Below, one piece after another: positions 53,701 through 62,378 of a DNA stretch of 64,000 nt. How positions within the stretch are numbered: the first letter of the stretch is position 1; every line of letters starts with the position of its first letter. The position numbers were made by a program, and so were the translations under genes. The notes under the pieces were generated by a model, which saw only the letters and a list, made by a program, of their open reading frames with translations, was not told the origin of the DNA and did no database searches. Origin of the DNA: Dryobates pubescens (taxonomy: Eukaryota; Chordata; Aves; Piciformes; Picidae); contig NC_071646.1 of assembly GCF_014839835.1 (NCBI RefSeq), positions 5,456,001 to 5,520,000 of the forward strand. The letters run 5' to 3'.

Positions 53701-56700
53701 TCAGGCAGCTGCAGAGAGCAAGAAGGTCTCCCCTGAGCCTCCTCTCCTGCAGGCTAAGCAACCCCAGCTCCCTCAGCCTCTCCTCCCAGGGCTGTGCCCC
53801 AGACCCCTCCCCAGCTCTGTTGCCCTTCTCTGGACACCTTCCAGTCCCTCAGTGTCCTTCCCAAAGGAAGGACCTGCTGGGGCTGGCTGAGGGCAGCAGA
53901 GGTTTCTGCAGCTGCCTGCTCTCCTCTCGGTGCTGCTGGCCTCACACAGGCTGCAGCAGCCCTGAGAGCCAGCCCTGCCTCTGCTCTGCCCCCAGAGATA
54001 CGTGGATGGAGGATTCACTGGCCTGCAGCCCGTGTCCAGCCTGGAGGAGGCTGTGATCACTGTGTCCCCCTTCACAGGGGAGCTGGACATCTGCCCCCGG
54101 GACTGCCCTGCCATCTTCTTCTGCTTCCAGATCTTCAATGGCAGCATCCAGATCTCCATAGAGAACCTCTGCAGGATCAGCTATGCTCTCTTCCCACCCA
54201 GCACCATGGTAAGCCCAGCAGCAACCCTTCCCAGCTTCACCAAAGCCCTCCCAAGCTGTGAGGGTCAGTCTCCTCCTGCAATGAAGCAGCTTGGAAGGGG
54301 AAGGGGCAAACCTCTCTGCTTTTGGAGGGGTTTTACCCTTCTTTTTTGGTGGCCAGTGCTGGTGGGTGGCAGCCTGGGCTGGGGTCATCCTGCCCACCAG
54401 CCCCCAGTGTGGCCTCGTGGCCAAGAAGGCCACTGGTACCCTGGGGTGGGTTAGAAGGGTTGTGCTCAATTGGTGAGGAGAGATTTCTCCTGCCCCTCTG
54501 TTCTGCCTTGAGGAGGCTGCAGCTGGAATCTTGTGTCCAGTTCTGGGGCCCTCAGCTCAAGGAGGACCTCAGGGAACTGCTTGAGAGAGTCCAGCACAGA
54601 GGCACAGAGCTGCTGCAGGCAGTGCAACATCTGCCTGTGAGCACAGGCTGAGGGAGCTGGGGCTGGGAGTTGGGAGCAGAGGAGCCCTGAGGGCTGCCCT
54701 TGTGGCTGGGGATAAAGAGAGAATAGAGTGGGATGGGATGGGATGGATGGAATGGAATGGGATGGAGTGGGATGGGATGGAATGGGATGGGATGGGATGG
54801 AATGGAATGGGATGGGATGGGATGTAATGTACCAGCACCAGATGTGCAGGGCTGGAGCCAGGCTCTGCTCAGGGATGCCCAAGGAGAGCACAAGGGGCAC
54901 TGGGGGCAAGCTGGAGCAGAGGAGCTGCCAGGGGAACAGGAGGGAAAACTTTGTCCCTGTGAGGGTGCTGGAGCCTGGAGCAGGCTGCCCAGAGAGGCTG
55001 TGGAGCCTCCTTCTGTGGGGCCATCCAAACCCCCCTGGCTGTGTTCCTGTGTGCCCTGCCCTGGGTGATGGAGCTCTGGCAGGGGCTTGGACTGGATGAG
55101 CTCTGGAGGTCCCTTCCAGCCCCTGAGGTTCTGAGACTCTGTGATCCCTGCTGTGCTAACTTGCAAAGGATCAGCACTTTGGTAGCTGGCAGCCAGCCTG
55201 TGCTGGTTGCCTTCCCAAGCCATCCCACCCCTCCCCAGCCAGACCTTGGCACAGGCTGCCCAGGGGGGTGGTTGAGTCACCATCCCTGGCTGTGTTTCAA
55301 GGTGGTTGGGATGTGGAGCCTGGGGATATGGTTTGGGGGTGAAGTTGGCAGAGTAGGACTTGGTGCTCCTTGGGGGGGGTTCCTCTCCAACCTGACCCTG
55401 TGCTCCTGTGGCTCCTGCCAGTGCCTGGGGGGAAGCTCTTTAGTGAGCTCCACTGCTTCTCCTAGAGAAGAGGAGGCTCAGGGGAGACCTTCTTGCTCTC
55501 TGCAATTCCCTGCAGGGAGGTTGGAGCCAGGTGGGGGTTGGGCTCTTCTCCCAGGCAAGCAGCACCAGAACAAGAGGACACAGTCTCAAGCTGTGCCAGG
55601 GGGAGGGTTAGGCTGGAGGTGAGGAGAAAGTTCTTCCCAGAGAGAGTTGTTAGCCACTGGAATGTGCTGCCCAGGGGGAGGTGGTGGAGTCTCTATCCCT
55701 GGAGGTGTTCAAGAGGGGCTTGGATGTGGCACTGGGAGCCATGGTTTAGTTGGTCAGATGGTGCTGGGGGAGAGGTTGGACTTGGTGATCTCTGAGGTCT
55801 TTTCCAACCTTATTGATTCCATGATTGTGTGAGGGTGTGGGATCCCCTGAAGGCAACCTCAGGGGGAGTGGGCATGGCTGGCAGGAGTGCCAGAGGATTG
55901 CTGGGGTGTCACACAAGTGGCTGTGAGCAGCCTGCTGCGGTGTGAGGTGTCCCTGCCCGTGGCAGGGGCTTGGAGCTGGCTGAGCCTTGAGCTCCCTTCC
56001 AGCCCTGCCAGCTCTGTGATTCTGTGAGTGTGACAGGGTGCAACCAGAGGAGGCCACAGCAGTGCTGGCAGGGCTGGAAGCCCTCTGCTGGGAGGCCAGG
56101 CTGGGAGAGTTGGGGTTGTGCAGCCTGGAGAGGAGAAGGCTCCAGGGAGAGCTCCTGGTGGCCTCGCAGTGACAATCAGAAAGCTGGGGACAGACTTTTG
56201 GGCAGGACCTGATGGGAGAGGACAAGGGGGTGGGGGTGGGGGATGGTTTGGAACTAAAAGAGGCAGATTCAGAGTGGAGAGAAGGGATTGGAGGTGGCCC
56301 TTGGTGCCATGGGTGAGTCATGAGGTCTGTGGGGGCAGCTTGGACTCGATGATCCTTGAGGTCTCTTCCAACCTTGGGGACTCTGTGATGCCTTGCAGGT
56401 GCTGAACGACATCTTCTCCCAGGGCTACCAGGACACTGCCCTTTTCCTCTACAGGAACAGTAAGTGCTCCCCCAAAGCCCTGAAGGGCAGCCCAGAAGCT
56501 GTGGGCCCGGGGTGCTAAGCTCAGCCCTTTCCTTCCATCTCCCCCCAGATGCCTTTGGCTTTAACTACTTCGACGGCAACTTCCGCTTCGCCACCATGTG
56601 CGGCAAGAACGACTTCGCCCCTTCCAGCAGGCCGGGCCCTGGCCTCTACAAGAGGGGGCCACAGTGCCTGGCCCCCTGCTTCCTGCCAGGTACAGGGTTT

Positions 56701-59162
56701 GGGGTGTGGAGGTGGCTGCTCAAGCCTTGGTGAGGGGCAGCTTGCTAAACTGAGGGCCCCGCAGCTCAGGAAAGAGGTTGAGCTGCTGGAAGGTGTCCAG
56801 GGAAGGGCAACAGAGCTGGGGAGGGGTCTGGGGCACAGCCCTGGGAGGAGAGGCTGAGGGAGCTGGGGTTGCTTAGCCTGCAGGAGAGGAGGCTCAGGGG
56901 AGACCTTCTTGCTCTCTGCAACTGCCTGAAGGGAGGTTGGAGCCGGGGGGGGGTTGGGCTCTTCTCCCAGGCACCCAGCAGCAGAACAAGAGGACACAGT
57001 CTCAAGCTGAGCCAGGGGAGGTTTAGGCTGGAAGTGAGGAAGAAATTCTTCCCAGCCAGAGAGATTGGCCCTGGGGATGTGCTGCCCAGGGAGGTGGTGG
57101 AGTCCCCATCCCTGGAGGTATTTAGGAAGAGCCAGGATGAGGCCCTTGGGGCCATGGTTGAGTTGATCAGATGGTGCTGGGGGAGAGGTTGGACTTGGTG
57201 AGCTCAATGGTCTTTTCCAACCTGGTTAATTCTATTCCATTCCATTCCAGTCTACTCTAGTCTATGGATTCCGATTAAGAGGTTATTGAATGAGTTATCA
57301 TCACACTGCTCTGGTCAGACCTCCCTTGGAGCACTGTGTTCAGCTTTGGAGTCCCCAGCAGGGACAGGGAGCTGCTGGAGCAGGGCCAGAGGAGGTCACA
57401 GCAGTGCTGGCAGGGCTGGAAGCCCTCTGCTGGGAGGTCAGGATGAGAGAGTTGGGCTTGGGCAGCCTGGAGAAGAGAAGGCTCTAGGGAGAGCTTCTGG
57501 TGGCCTTGCAGTGCTGAAAGAGGACAATAAGAAAGCTGGGGACAGAGTTTTGAGCAAGGCCAAGGCCAAGGGGGGATGGTTTGGAACTAAAAGAGGCAGA
57601 TGGAGAGTGGAGAGAAGGGAGAAATGTTTGCCCCTGAGGGTGGGGAGAGCCTGTGCCAGGCTGCCCAGAGGGCTGGGAGCTGCCCCATGGCTGGCACCAG
57701 TGCAGGGCAGGTTGTGTGGGGCTGGGAGCAGCCTGCTGGGGCTGGGGATGTCCCTGCTGAGTGCAGGGCAGGTGGAGAAGATGACCTTGAAGGGTCCCTT
57801 CCCCCCAGCCCCGTCTGGGACTCCAGGGCAGTGAACGTTTCCAGCTGAGCAGCATCAGGGCACAAAGAGGTTGTGCAGGAGCAGCTCGGGCTGGGTTCTG
57901 AGCTGGGCCTCAGCACCCGCGGGCTGAGCTGCAGCAAGAGGCTCCTGGGCAAGAGGAACTGTTGCATTTATTGACCTGCTTCTGACGGTCGCCGCTGATT
58001 CACTTCTCTGCTGCCGCCGCCGGGCGCAGGTCTGTCCCTGTGGAGGAAGGAGCAGCTGAGCGGACTGCAGGATCCCCTCTCCAAGGTCCTGTTGCAGCCC
58101 TACAGGCTGCCAGCGTTCCTCAGGAAGGGGTAAGGAGGGCTTGGAAGAGTCCCCAGAGCTGCAGAAACCGGCAGCTGCCCCTCCAGCAGCGGTGAGACAG
58201 CTGAAGGCACCCGGGGCAGGATGAGCATGAGGCTCAGAGGCGCCCCTGCAAGCTCGGGCTCGGGGTGTGCAGAGGGATGCTCAGCCCTCAGCTGGGACAC
58301 ACATGGGGCAAGGGAGGGCTGGTGCTGAGCCTCTGCCTTCCTCTGGGCCAGGGCAAGCTGCAGCACATCTCCTGAGGAAACAGCCCGAGAGGCTTTGCCT
58401 TGCTTTCCAGGAGGGCAGGAAGAGTGTGGCCAGCAGGAGCAGGGAGCTCATCCTGCCCTGTGCTCAGCACTGCTGAGCCCACACCTGGAGTCCTGTGGCC
58501 AGCTCTGGGCTCCTCAGGTCAGGAAAGAGGTTGAGCTGCTGGAAGGTGTCCAGAGAAGGGCAACAAAGCTGGGGAGGGGTCTGGGGCACAGCCCTGGGAG
58601 GCCAGGCTGGGAGGGTTGGGGTTGCTTAGCCTGGAGAGGAGAAGGCTCCAGGGAGAGCTTCTGGTGGCCTTGCAGTGACAATCAGAAAGCTGGGGCCAGA
58701 CTTTTGGGCAGGACCTGATGTGACAGGACAAGGGGTGATGGTTTGGAACTAGAAGAGGCAGATTGAGAGTGGAGAGAAGAGAGAAATGTTTGCCCCTGAG
58801 GGTGGGGAGAGCCTGTGCCAGGCTGCCCAGAGAGCTGGGAGCTGCCCCATGCCTGGCAGCAGTGCAGGGCAGGTTGGTTGGGGCTGGGAGCAGCCTGCTC
58901 TGGCTGGGGATGTCCCTGGGGACTGCAGGGGGTTGGGCTGGAGGAGCTTTGGAGGTCCCTTCCCACCCAAACCACTGTGGGGTTCTGTGTTTGTCAGCTT
59001 TTGTTGCCTGTGCTGCTGCTGCAGCTCTGCTGCTTTGGGTTCTGCAGGCTGAAGAAGCTGTGGGGGCTGCTGGAAGCTCTCAGCTCCGCGGTGAAACAGT
59101 TCCAGAAGCTCCTCCAAACCATGCTGCCTGCCTTGCCTAGGAGGGCTGTGGCCAGGAGGTGA
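44518..59162 (+). CDS. PNPLA1: PNPLA1, patatin-like acyl transferase/lipase, 8 coding exons
   Basis: Exons 44518-44719, 50161-50393, 52150-52215, 53996-54208, 56399-56459, 56549-56689, 58030-58129 and 59048-59162 give 376 codons plus stop. PNPLA1 in mammals acts on lipid droplets and ER in skin keratinocytes and makes omega-O-acylceramides for the permeability barrier. The patatin domain is intact: oxyanion loop SGSGFL (19-23), nucleophile elbow GSSAG with Ser52, and DGG with Asp171, matching human Ser53/Asp172. [16 protein letters not shown] and CPRDCPAIF are also clade-typical. Start ATG chosen because [19 protein letters not shown] aligns with the human start. Human is about 532 residues with a Pro-rich tail; here residues 240-376 are poorly conserved and the 3' end is uncertain because exon 8 ends at a good donor whose use would also give Arg-stop. 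Introns hold many CR1s and an antisense copy of exon 4. Confidence 0.88.
44732..45152 (+). mobile_element. CR1 fragment, subtype B, at PNPLA1 exon 1 donor
   Basis: The 5' truncation point abuts the first bases of intron 1. Ends GACAATTCTAAG. Confidence 0.9.
45410..45950 (+). mobile_element. CR1 fragment, subtype D, in PNPLA1 intron 1
   Basis: [21 protein letters not shown]...; its terminus is missing. Confidence 0.88.
46055..46275 (+). mobile_element. CR1 3' end, other subtype
   Basis: [23 protein letters not shown]; ends CCATTCTATGACTCTG. Confidence 0.85.
46640..46960 (+). mobile_element. CR1 3' end, diverged subtype A
   Basis: [22 protein letters not shown]; ends GATTCTGTGATTCTAAGC. Confidence 0.85.
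47037..47103 (-). pseudogene. Second short antisense copy of part of PNPLA1 exon 4
   Basis: The minus strand reads [19 protein letters not shown], matching 54040-54105, then breaks off. It abuts the long inverted copy out of order. Confidence 0.88.
47103..48210 (-). repeat. Inverted duplication arm 5L (contains antisense PNPLA1 exon 4)
   Basis: Reverse complement of 53378-54540. From 47181 to 47639 the pair has no length difference and about 99% identity. The arm takes in the CR1 on one side and intron sequence on the other. Confidence 0.95.
47427..47639 (-). pseudogene. Antisense copy of PNPLA1 exon 4 in intron 1
   Basis: The minus strand reads [14 protein letters not shown] through ALFPPSTM with its acceptor and donor intact. 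No other exon accompanies it, so it is not a gene. Confidence 0.95.
47790..48243 (+). mobile_element. CR1 fragment, subtype A, in arm 5L
   Basis: [23 protein letters not shown]; ends ATTGATTGTGTGATTCTGTG. Confidence 0.9.
48244..49516. other. PNPLA1 intron 1, single-copy part
   Basis: 1.27 kb with no CR1; no extra exon supported. GTCTGTCTGTCTGTC at 49261 is a short tetramer run. Confidence 0.45.
49517..50105 (-). mobile_element. CR1 fragment, subtype D, in PNPLA1 intron 1
   Basis: Minus-strand ending [20 protein letters not shown]. 5' truncation about 55 bp upstream of exon 2. Confidence 0.9.
50161..50393 (+). CDS. PNPLA1: PNPLA1 coding exon 2
   Basis: Residues 68-145: [20 protein letters not shown] through LPEDSYQL to SKEELIQ. 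Acceptor TTCCCTTCTCTTTGCCAG, donor GTGAAA. Confidence 0.95.
50565..50823 (+). mobile_element. CR1 fragment, subtype A, in PNPLA1 intron 2
   Basis: Ends CAACCTGGTTAATCCTATCC, giving rise to the pentamer array. Confidence 0.92.
50824..51100. repeat. (TCCTA)n microsatellite, about 55 pentamers
   Basis: Interrupted by CCCTG blocks and CATCC variants; the longest pentamer array in the window. Confidence 0.97.
51126..51930 (-). repeat. Inverted duplication arm 4R
   Basis: Partner of 41452-42263, inside PNPLA1 intron 2. Begins 25 bp after the (TCCTA)n array. Confidence 0.88.
51715..51995 (+). mobile_element. CR1 fragment, subtype C
   Basis: GGGGACAGAGTTTTGAGCAG to CCAGTGATTCTTTC. Confidence 0.88.
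52150..52215 (+). CDS. PNPLA1: PNPLA1 coding exon 3
   Basis: 22 codons, [20 protein letters not shown] plus Gly-Val, matching human [20 protein letters not shown]. Acceptor CTCTTCCCTCAG, donor GTGAGT. Confidence 0.96.
52490..52890 (+). mobile_element. CR1 fragment, subtype B, in PNPLA1 intron 3
   Basis: Ends CCAGCTCTGTGGTTCCATG. Confidence 0.9.
52891..53369. other. PNPLA1 intron 3, single-copy part
   Basis: Nothing recognised. Confidence 0.45.
53370..53860 (-). mobile_element. CR1 fragment, subtype A, with a flipped 53-bp segment
   Basis: Antisense CR1 in which 53457-53511 is in the opposite orientation (AGGAGAAAGTTCTTCCCAGA reads in CR1 sense). Part of arm 5R. Confidence 0.85.
53378..54540 (+). 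repeat. Inverted duplication arm 5R (contains PNPLA1 exon 4)
   Basis: Presumed source of 47103-48210, because the sense exon sits here with its neighbours. Confidence 0.95.
53996..54208 (+). CDS. PNPLA1: PNPLA1 coding exon 4, catalytic Asp
   Basis: 71 codons with VDGGFTG (Asp171) and [18 protein letters not shown]. Acceptor CTGCTCTGCCCCCAG, donor GTAAGC. Confidence 0.96.
54480..54712 (+). mobile_element. CR1 fragment, internal
   Basis: GTGTCCAGTTCTGGGGCCCT; encodes an [20 protein letters not shown] remnant. Confidence 0.75.
54722..54833. repeat. (GGGAT/GGAAT)n microsatellite
   Basis: About 22 pentamers lying inside a CR1. Confidence 0.95.
54840..55147 (+). mobile_element. CR1 3' end, subtype D-like
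   Basis: [23 protein letters not shown]; ends GAGACTCTGTG. Confidence 0.85.
55240..55400 (+). mobile_element. CR1 3' end, diverged
   Basis: TTGGCACAGGCTGCCCAGGG and a weak terminus. Confidence 0.6.
55455..55832 (+). mobile_element. CR1 fragment, subtype A
   Basis: Ends CCTTATTGATTCCATGATTG. Confidence 0.9.
55915..56030 (+). mobile_element. CR1 3' end, subtype B
   Basis: GTGGCTGTGAGCAGCCTGCT to GTGATTCTGTGAGTG. Confidence 0.85.
56060..56390 (+). mobile_element. CR1 fragment (C-like 5' part, A-like terminus) touching PNPLA1 exon 5
   Basis: Runs from AGCCCTCTGCTGGGAGGCCA to GGGGACTCTGTGATG at 56390. The next eight bases, CCTTGCAG, are the exon 5 acceptor. Confidence 0.88.
56399..56459 (+). 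CDS. PNPLA1: PNPLA1 coding exon 5
   Basis: [20 protein letters not shown]; human has [20 protein letters not shown]. Donor GTAAGT. The acceptor leans on a CR1 tail. Confidence 0.9.
56549..56689 (+). CDS. PNPLA1: PNPLA1 coding exon 6
   Basis: [20 protein letters not shown] through PGLYKRGPQ to CFLP. Acceptor CCATCTCCCCCCAG, donor GTACAG. Little similarity to human beyond NA-Y. Confidence 0.85.
56760..57230 (+). mobile_element. CR1 fragment, subtype A, in PNPLA1 intron 6
   Basis: Ends CAACCTGGTTAATTCTATTC with a short ATTCC tail to about 57250. Confidence 0.92.
57285..57830 (+). mobile_element. CR1 fragment, subtype C, in PNPLA1 intron 6
   Basis: [23 protein letters not shown]. Confidence 0.88.
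58030..58129 (+). CDS. PNPLA1: PNPLA1 coding exon 7
   Basis: [20 protein letters not shown] through [11 protein letters not shown]. CpG-rich acceptor side (GCCGGGCGCAG), donor GTAAGG. Confidence 0.82.
58420..58985 (+). mobile_element. Chimeric CR1: subtype A 5' part, subtype C 3' part
   Basis: A-type up to GGCACAGCCCTGGGAGG, then C-type from CCAGGCTGGGAGGGTTGG. Lies 62 bp upstream of exon 8. Confidence 0.88.
59048..59162 (+). CDS. PNPLA1: PNPLA1 coding exon 8 (possibly last)
   Basis: [20 protein letters not shown] through [16 protein letters not shown], an amphipathic helix-like stretch. TGA at 59160-59162 overlaps a good donor (AG-GTGAGG at 59159). Confidence 0.7.
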
Positions 59163-59462
59163 GGTGATTGGGGGCTGCAAACCAGGGCAGAGAAAGCCTG
59201 GGGGACCTGAGCCGTGGGTCACTGATGTTGAGTGGGGCAAACCCCTCCAAACTCTGTAGTACCCCCCCCCAAAAACGGCCAATTTCTGTCTCTGTGATGT
59301 TATTCAACCAGTGACATCCAAAAGAAGCTCTCAGCCAGCTTAGAGCTGGTTCCCTCCAGCAACACATTCTTGTTCCAGAGCATTTATCTGCTGGGATCTC
59401 TCCTGGCAGCCACCAGGCACATTCCCCCAGCCCCTGAGGGGTATTTTGACACTCAGCTGTGG
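59163..59462. other. Downstream of PNPLA1 exon 8
   Basis: No poly(A) signal seen; (C)n/(A)n runs at 59263-59274. Confidence 0.4.
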
Positions 59463-59465
59463 TGG

Positions 59466-59577
59466 ATCACAGGCACTGAGCTCCTCACACAGGCACTGAG
59501 CTCCTCACACAGGCACTGAGCTCCTCACACAGGCACTGAGCTCCTCACACAGGCACTGAGCTCCTCACACAGGCACC
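59466..59577. repeat. Tandem repeat, 20-bp unit, about 5.5 copies
   Basis: CAGGCACTGAGCTCCTCACA. Confidence 0.97.
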
Positions 59578-59689
59578 TACGAAGCCACAGGCCCCCAAAT
59601 CCTGCTTGCAGGTTGCTTCACAGGCAGCTGGCAAAGTCTGTGCACAGCTTGCACCCCTGGGGCAGCTCCACAGCTCCTCAGCTGGGCAA

Positions 59690-61200
59690 AAAGCTTTGCA
59701 GCACCCAACACAATTCCTCAGCCATGGAAAAGCTTTGCAGCACCAAACACAAATCCTCAGCCATGGAAAAGCTTTGCAGCACCAAACACAAATCCTCAGC
59801 CATGGAAAAGCTTTGCAGCACCAAACACAAATCCTCAGCCATGGAAAAGCTTTGCAGCACCAAACACAAATCCTCAGCCATGGAAAAGCTTTGCAGCACC
59901 AAACACAAATCCTCAGCCATGGAAAAGCTTTGCAGCACCAAACACAAATCCTCAGCCATGGAAAAGCTTTGCAGCACCAAACACAAATCCTCAGCCATGG
60001 AAAAGCTTTGCAGCACCAAACACAAATCCTCAGCCATGGAAAAGCTTTGCAGCACCAAACACAAATCCTCAGCCATGGAAAAGCTTTGCAGCACCAAACA
60101 CCCCCGGGGGCAGCTCCAGAATTCCTCAGCCATGGAAAAGCTTTTCAATGACAAAACAAATTCCTCAGTTATGGATAAAGCTTTGCAGCACCAAACACAA
60201 ATCCTCAGCCATGGAAAAGCTTTTCAGCACCAAACACAATTCCTCAGCTATGGAAAAAGCTTTGCAGCACCAAACACCCCTGGGGTAGCTCCACAGTTCC
60301 TCAGCCATGGAAAAGCTTTTCAATGACAAAACAAATTCCTCAGTTATGGATAAAGCTTTGCAGCACCAAACACCCCTGAGGCAGCTCCACAATTCCTCAT
60401 CTATGGAAAAGCTTTTCAGCACCAAACAGCCCTGAGGCAGCTCCACAATTCCTCAGCCATGGAAAAGCTTTGCAGCACCAAACACCCCTGGGCCAGCTCC
60501 AGAATTCCTCAGCCATGGAAAAGCTTTTCAGCACCAAAACAAATTCCTCAGCTATGGATAAAGCTTTTCAGCACCCAACACAATTCCTCAGCCATGGAAA
60601 AGCTTTGCAGCACCAAACACCCCTGGGGCAGCTCCACAATTCCTCATCTATGGAAAAGCTTTTCAGCACCCAACACAATTCCTCAGCCATGGAAAAGCTT
60701 TGCAGCACCAAACACCCCTGGGGCAGCTCCACAGCTCCTCAGCTATGGAAAAGCTTCTCAGCATCAAACACCCCTGGGGCAGCTCCAGAATTCCTCAGCT
60801 GTGGAAAAGCTTTTCAGCACCCAACACTCCCGGGGGCAGCTCCTCAATTCCTCAGCTATGGAAAAGCTTTGCAGCACCAAACACAGTTCCTCAGCTATGG
60901 ATAAAACTTTTCAGCACCAAACAACCCTGGGCCAGCTCCAGAATTCCTCATCCATGGAAAAGCTTTTCAACATCAAACACCCCTGGGGTAACTCCACAAT
61001 TCCTCAGCCATGGAAAAGCTTTTCAGCACCCAACACCCCTGGGGCAGCTCCACAGCTCCTCAGCTATGGAAAAGCTTCTCAGCATCAAACACCCCTGAGA
61101 CAGCTCCAGAATTCCTCAGCTGTGGAAAAGCTTTTCAGTACCCAACCCCCCTGGGGTAGCTCCACAGTTCCTCAGCCACGGAAAAGCTTTTCAGCACCAC
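59690..61200. repeat. Minisatellite, 39-bp unit then higher-order variants
   Basis: 59690-60105 has about ten near-identical copies of AAGCTTTGCAGCACCAAACA, CAAATCCTCAGCCATGGAA. 60105-61200 has longer diverged units containing CCCCTGGGGCAGCTCCA. ORFs are open in three + frames (up to 269 codons) and on the minus strand because 39 is a multiple of 3. Confidence 0.95.
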
Positions 61201-61254
61201 AGAGCCCTTGGCCCTTGTTGGCTCAGCCACCCCACCCAGCTCACCAGCAGGGTT

Positions 61255-61405
61255 GTTCCCTCAGGTAACCAGCCTGGAGATGCCCTGGGAGCCTCCAAGC
61301 CGACTAACCACTGCTTCCTTTCCTCAGGTAACCAGCCTGGAGATGCCCTGGGAGCCTCCAGACCGACTAACCACTGCTTCCTTTCCTCAGGTAACCAGCC
61401 TGGAG
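61255..61405. repeat. Tandem repeat, 63-bp unit, 3 copies, each with an acceptor-like end
   Basis: CTCAGGTAACCAGCCTGGAG begins near 61260, 61323 and 61386. Copies 2 and 3 are preceded by the pyrimidine tract CACTGCTTCCTTTCCTCAG. An ORF with a 21-residue Pro-rich repeat (PWEPP) runs 61208-61486. Confidence 0.9.
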
Positions 61406-61409
61406 AGGC

Positions 61410-61764
61410 CCTGGGAGCCTCCACAGCCGCCCTGGGGAGCAGTGGGAGACACCAGAGCCGGTTTCATGCAGCACCTGGCTGTGTGAACTGATGATGGAAT
61501 CGTTTTGGGGTGGTTTGGGTTTCTTTGCTTGGTTTTCTTTTTCCACCTGGGGGCTCAGGCTGGTTTTGTTTCCAGTGCTGCTGCTGCAGCCTCCCTGCCT
61601 GGCTTGAATGTGGTGGCTGAGGACAGGGGCTGTGGAGCTGCACTGGTGACCAAGCCACAGCCTGGAGGGGGGGAGCCTGGGCAGCTTCACTGGCACTGCT
61701 GCACAGCCCCAGGCACTCCTGCTGCTGAGCACCAGCAGTGTCCCTTCCTGCTGCTGTGATGCAG
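61410..61764. other. Unrecognised DNA downstream of PNPLA1
   Basis: Nothing recognised. Confidence 0.4.
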
Positions 61765-62062
61765 GATCCCAGCATTCAGAAGGGACCTCTGAAGATCAAC
61801 CACTCCAAATCCCGTGCTGGAGCAGCATCCCCTGGAGTAAATCACACAGGGAATAGGTCCAGCTGGGCTTGGAAGCTCCTCCACCCCAGGAGACTCCACA
61901 ACCTCCCTGGGCAGCCTGCTCCAGGCCTCCAGCAGCCTCACACCAAAGAAGTTTCTCCTCCTGTTCAGGTGGAACCTCCTGGGTTCCACTTTGTGCCCAC
62001 TGCCCCTTGTCCTCTCACTGGACAGCACAGAGAAGGTTCTGCCTCTGTCCTCCTGACACTCA
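61765..62062 (-). mobile_element. CR1 3' end, subtype E
   Basis: Minus-strand [23 protein letters not shown]. Confidence 0.9.
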
Positions 62063-62296
62063 CACTTTAGATACTTGAAGTCTTTCCCTCTCACTCAGAA
62101 ACTTGCAGAGAGATTCATCAGAGAGGGAGCAGCCTGGGGGAGCAGCCTGGGGGAGCAGCAAGCCGGTCAGGAACTCATTTTGATCCAGGGCCCTGAAGTC
62201 CTTTTGCTGATTAAACTTCTCTGGAGCTTCACACAGCCTCACAGGCCTGCTTCTTCCAGGGGAGGACCTCTCTGAACTTGGAGCTGTGGGGAATCA

Positions 62297-62378
62297 TCAT
62301 AGAATCAACATAGAATCAACATAGAATCATCATAGAATCGAATTGAATTGAATTGAATCAAATAGAATAGAATAGAAT
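62297..62378. repeat. Short repeats: AACATAGAATC and (GAATT)/(AGAAT)
   Basis: CR1-tail-derived, at the 3' end of the next CR1. Confidence 0.85.

Noticed and set aside
59613-61268. 237- and 269-codon ORFs and their minus-strand shadows
   Set aside because: Product of the 39-bp array; no domain or start context.
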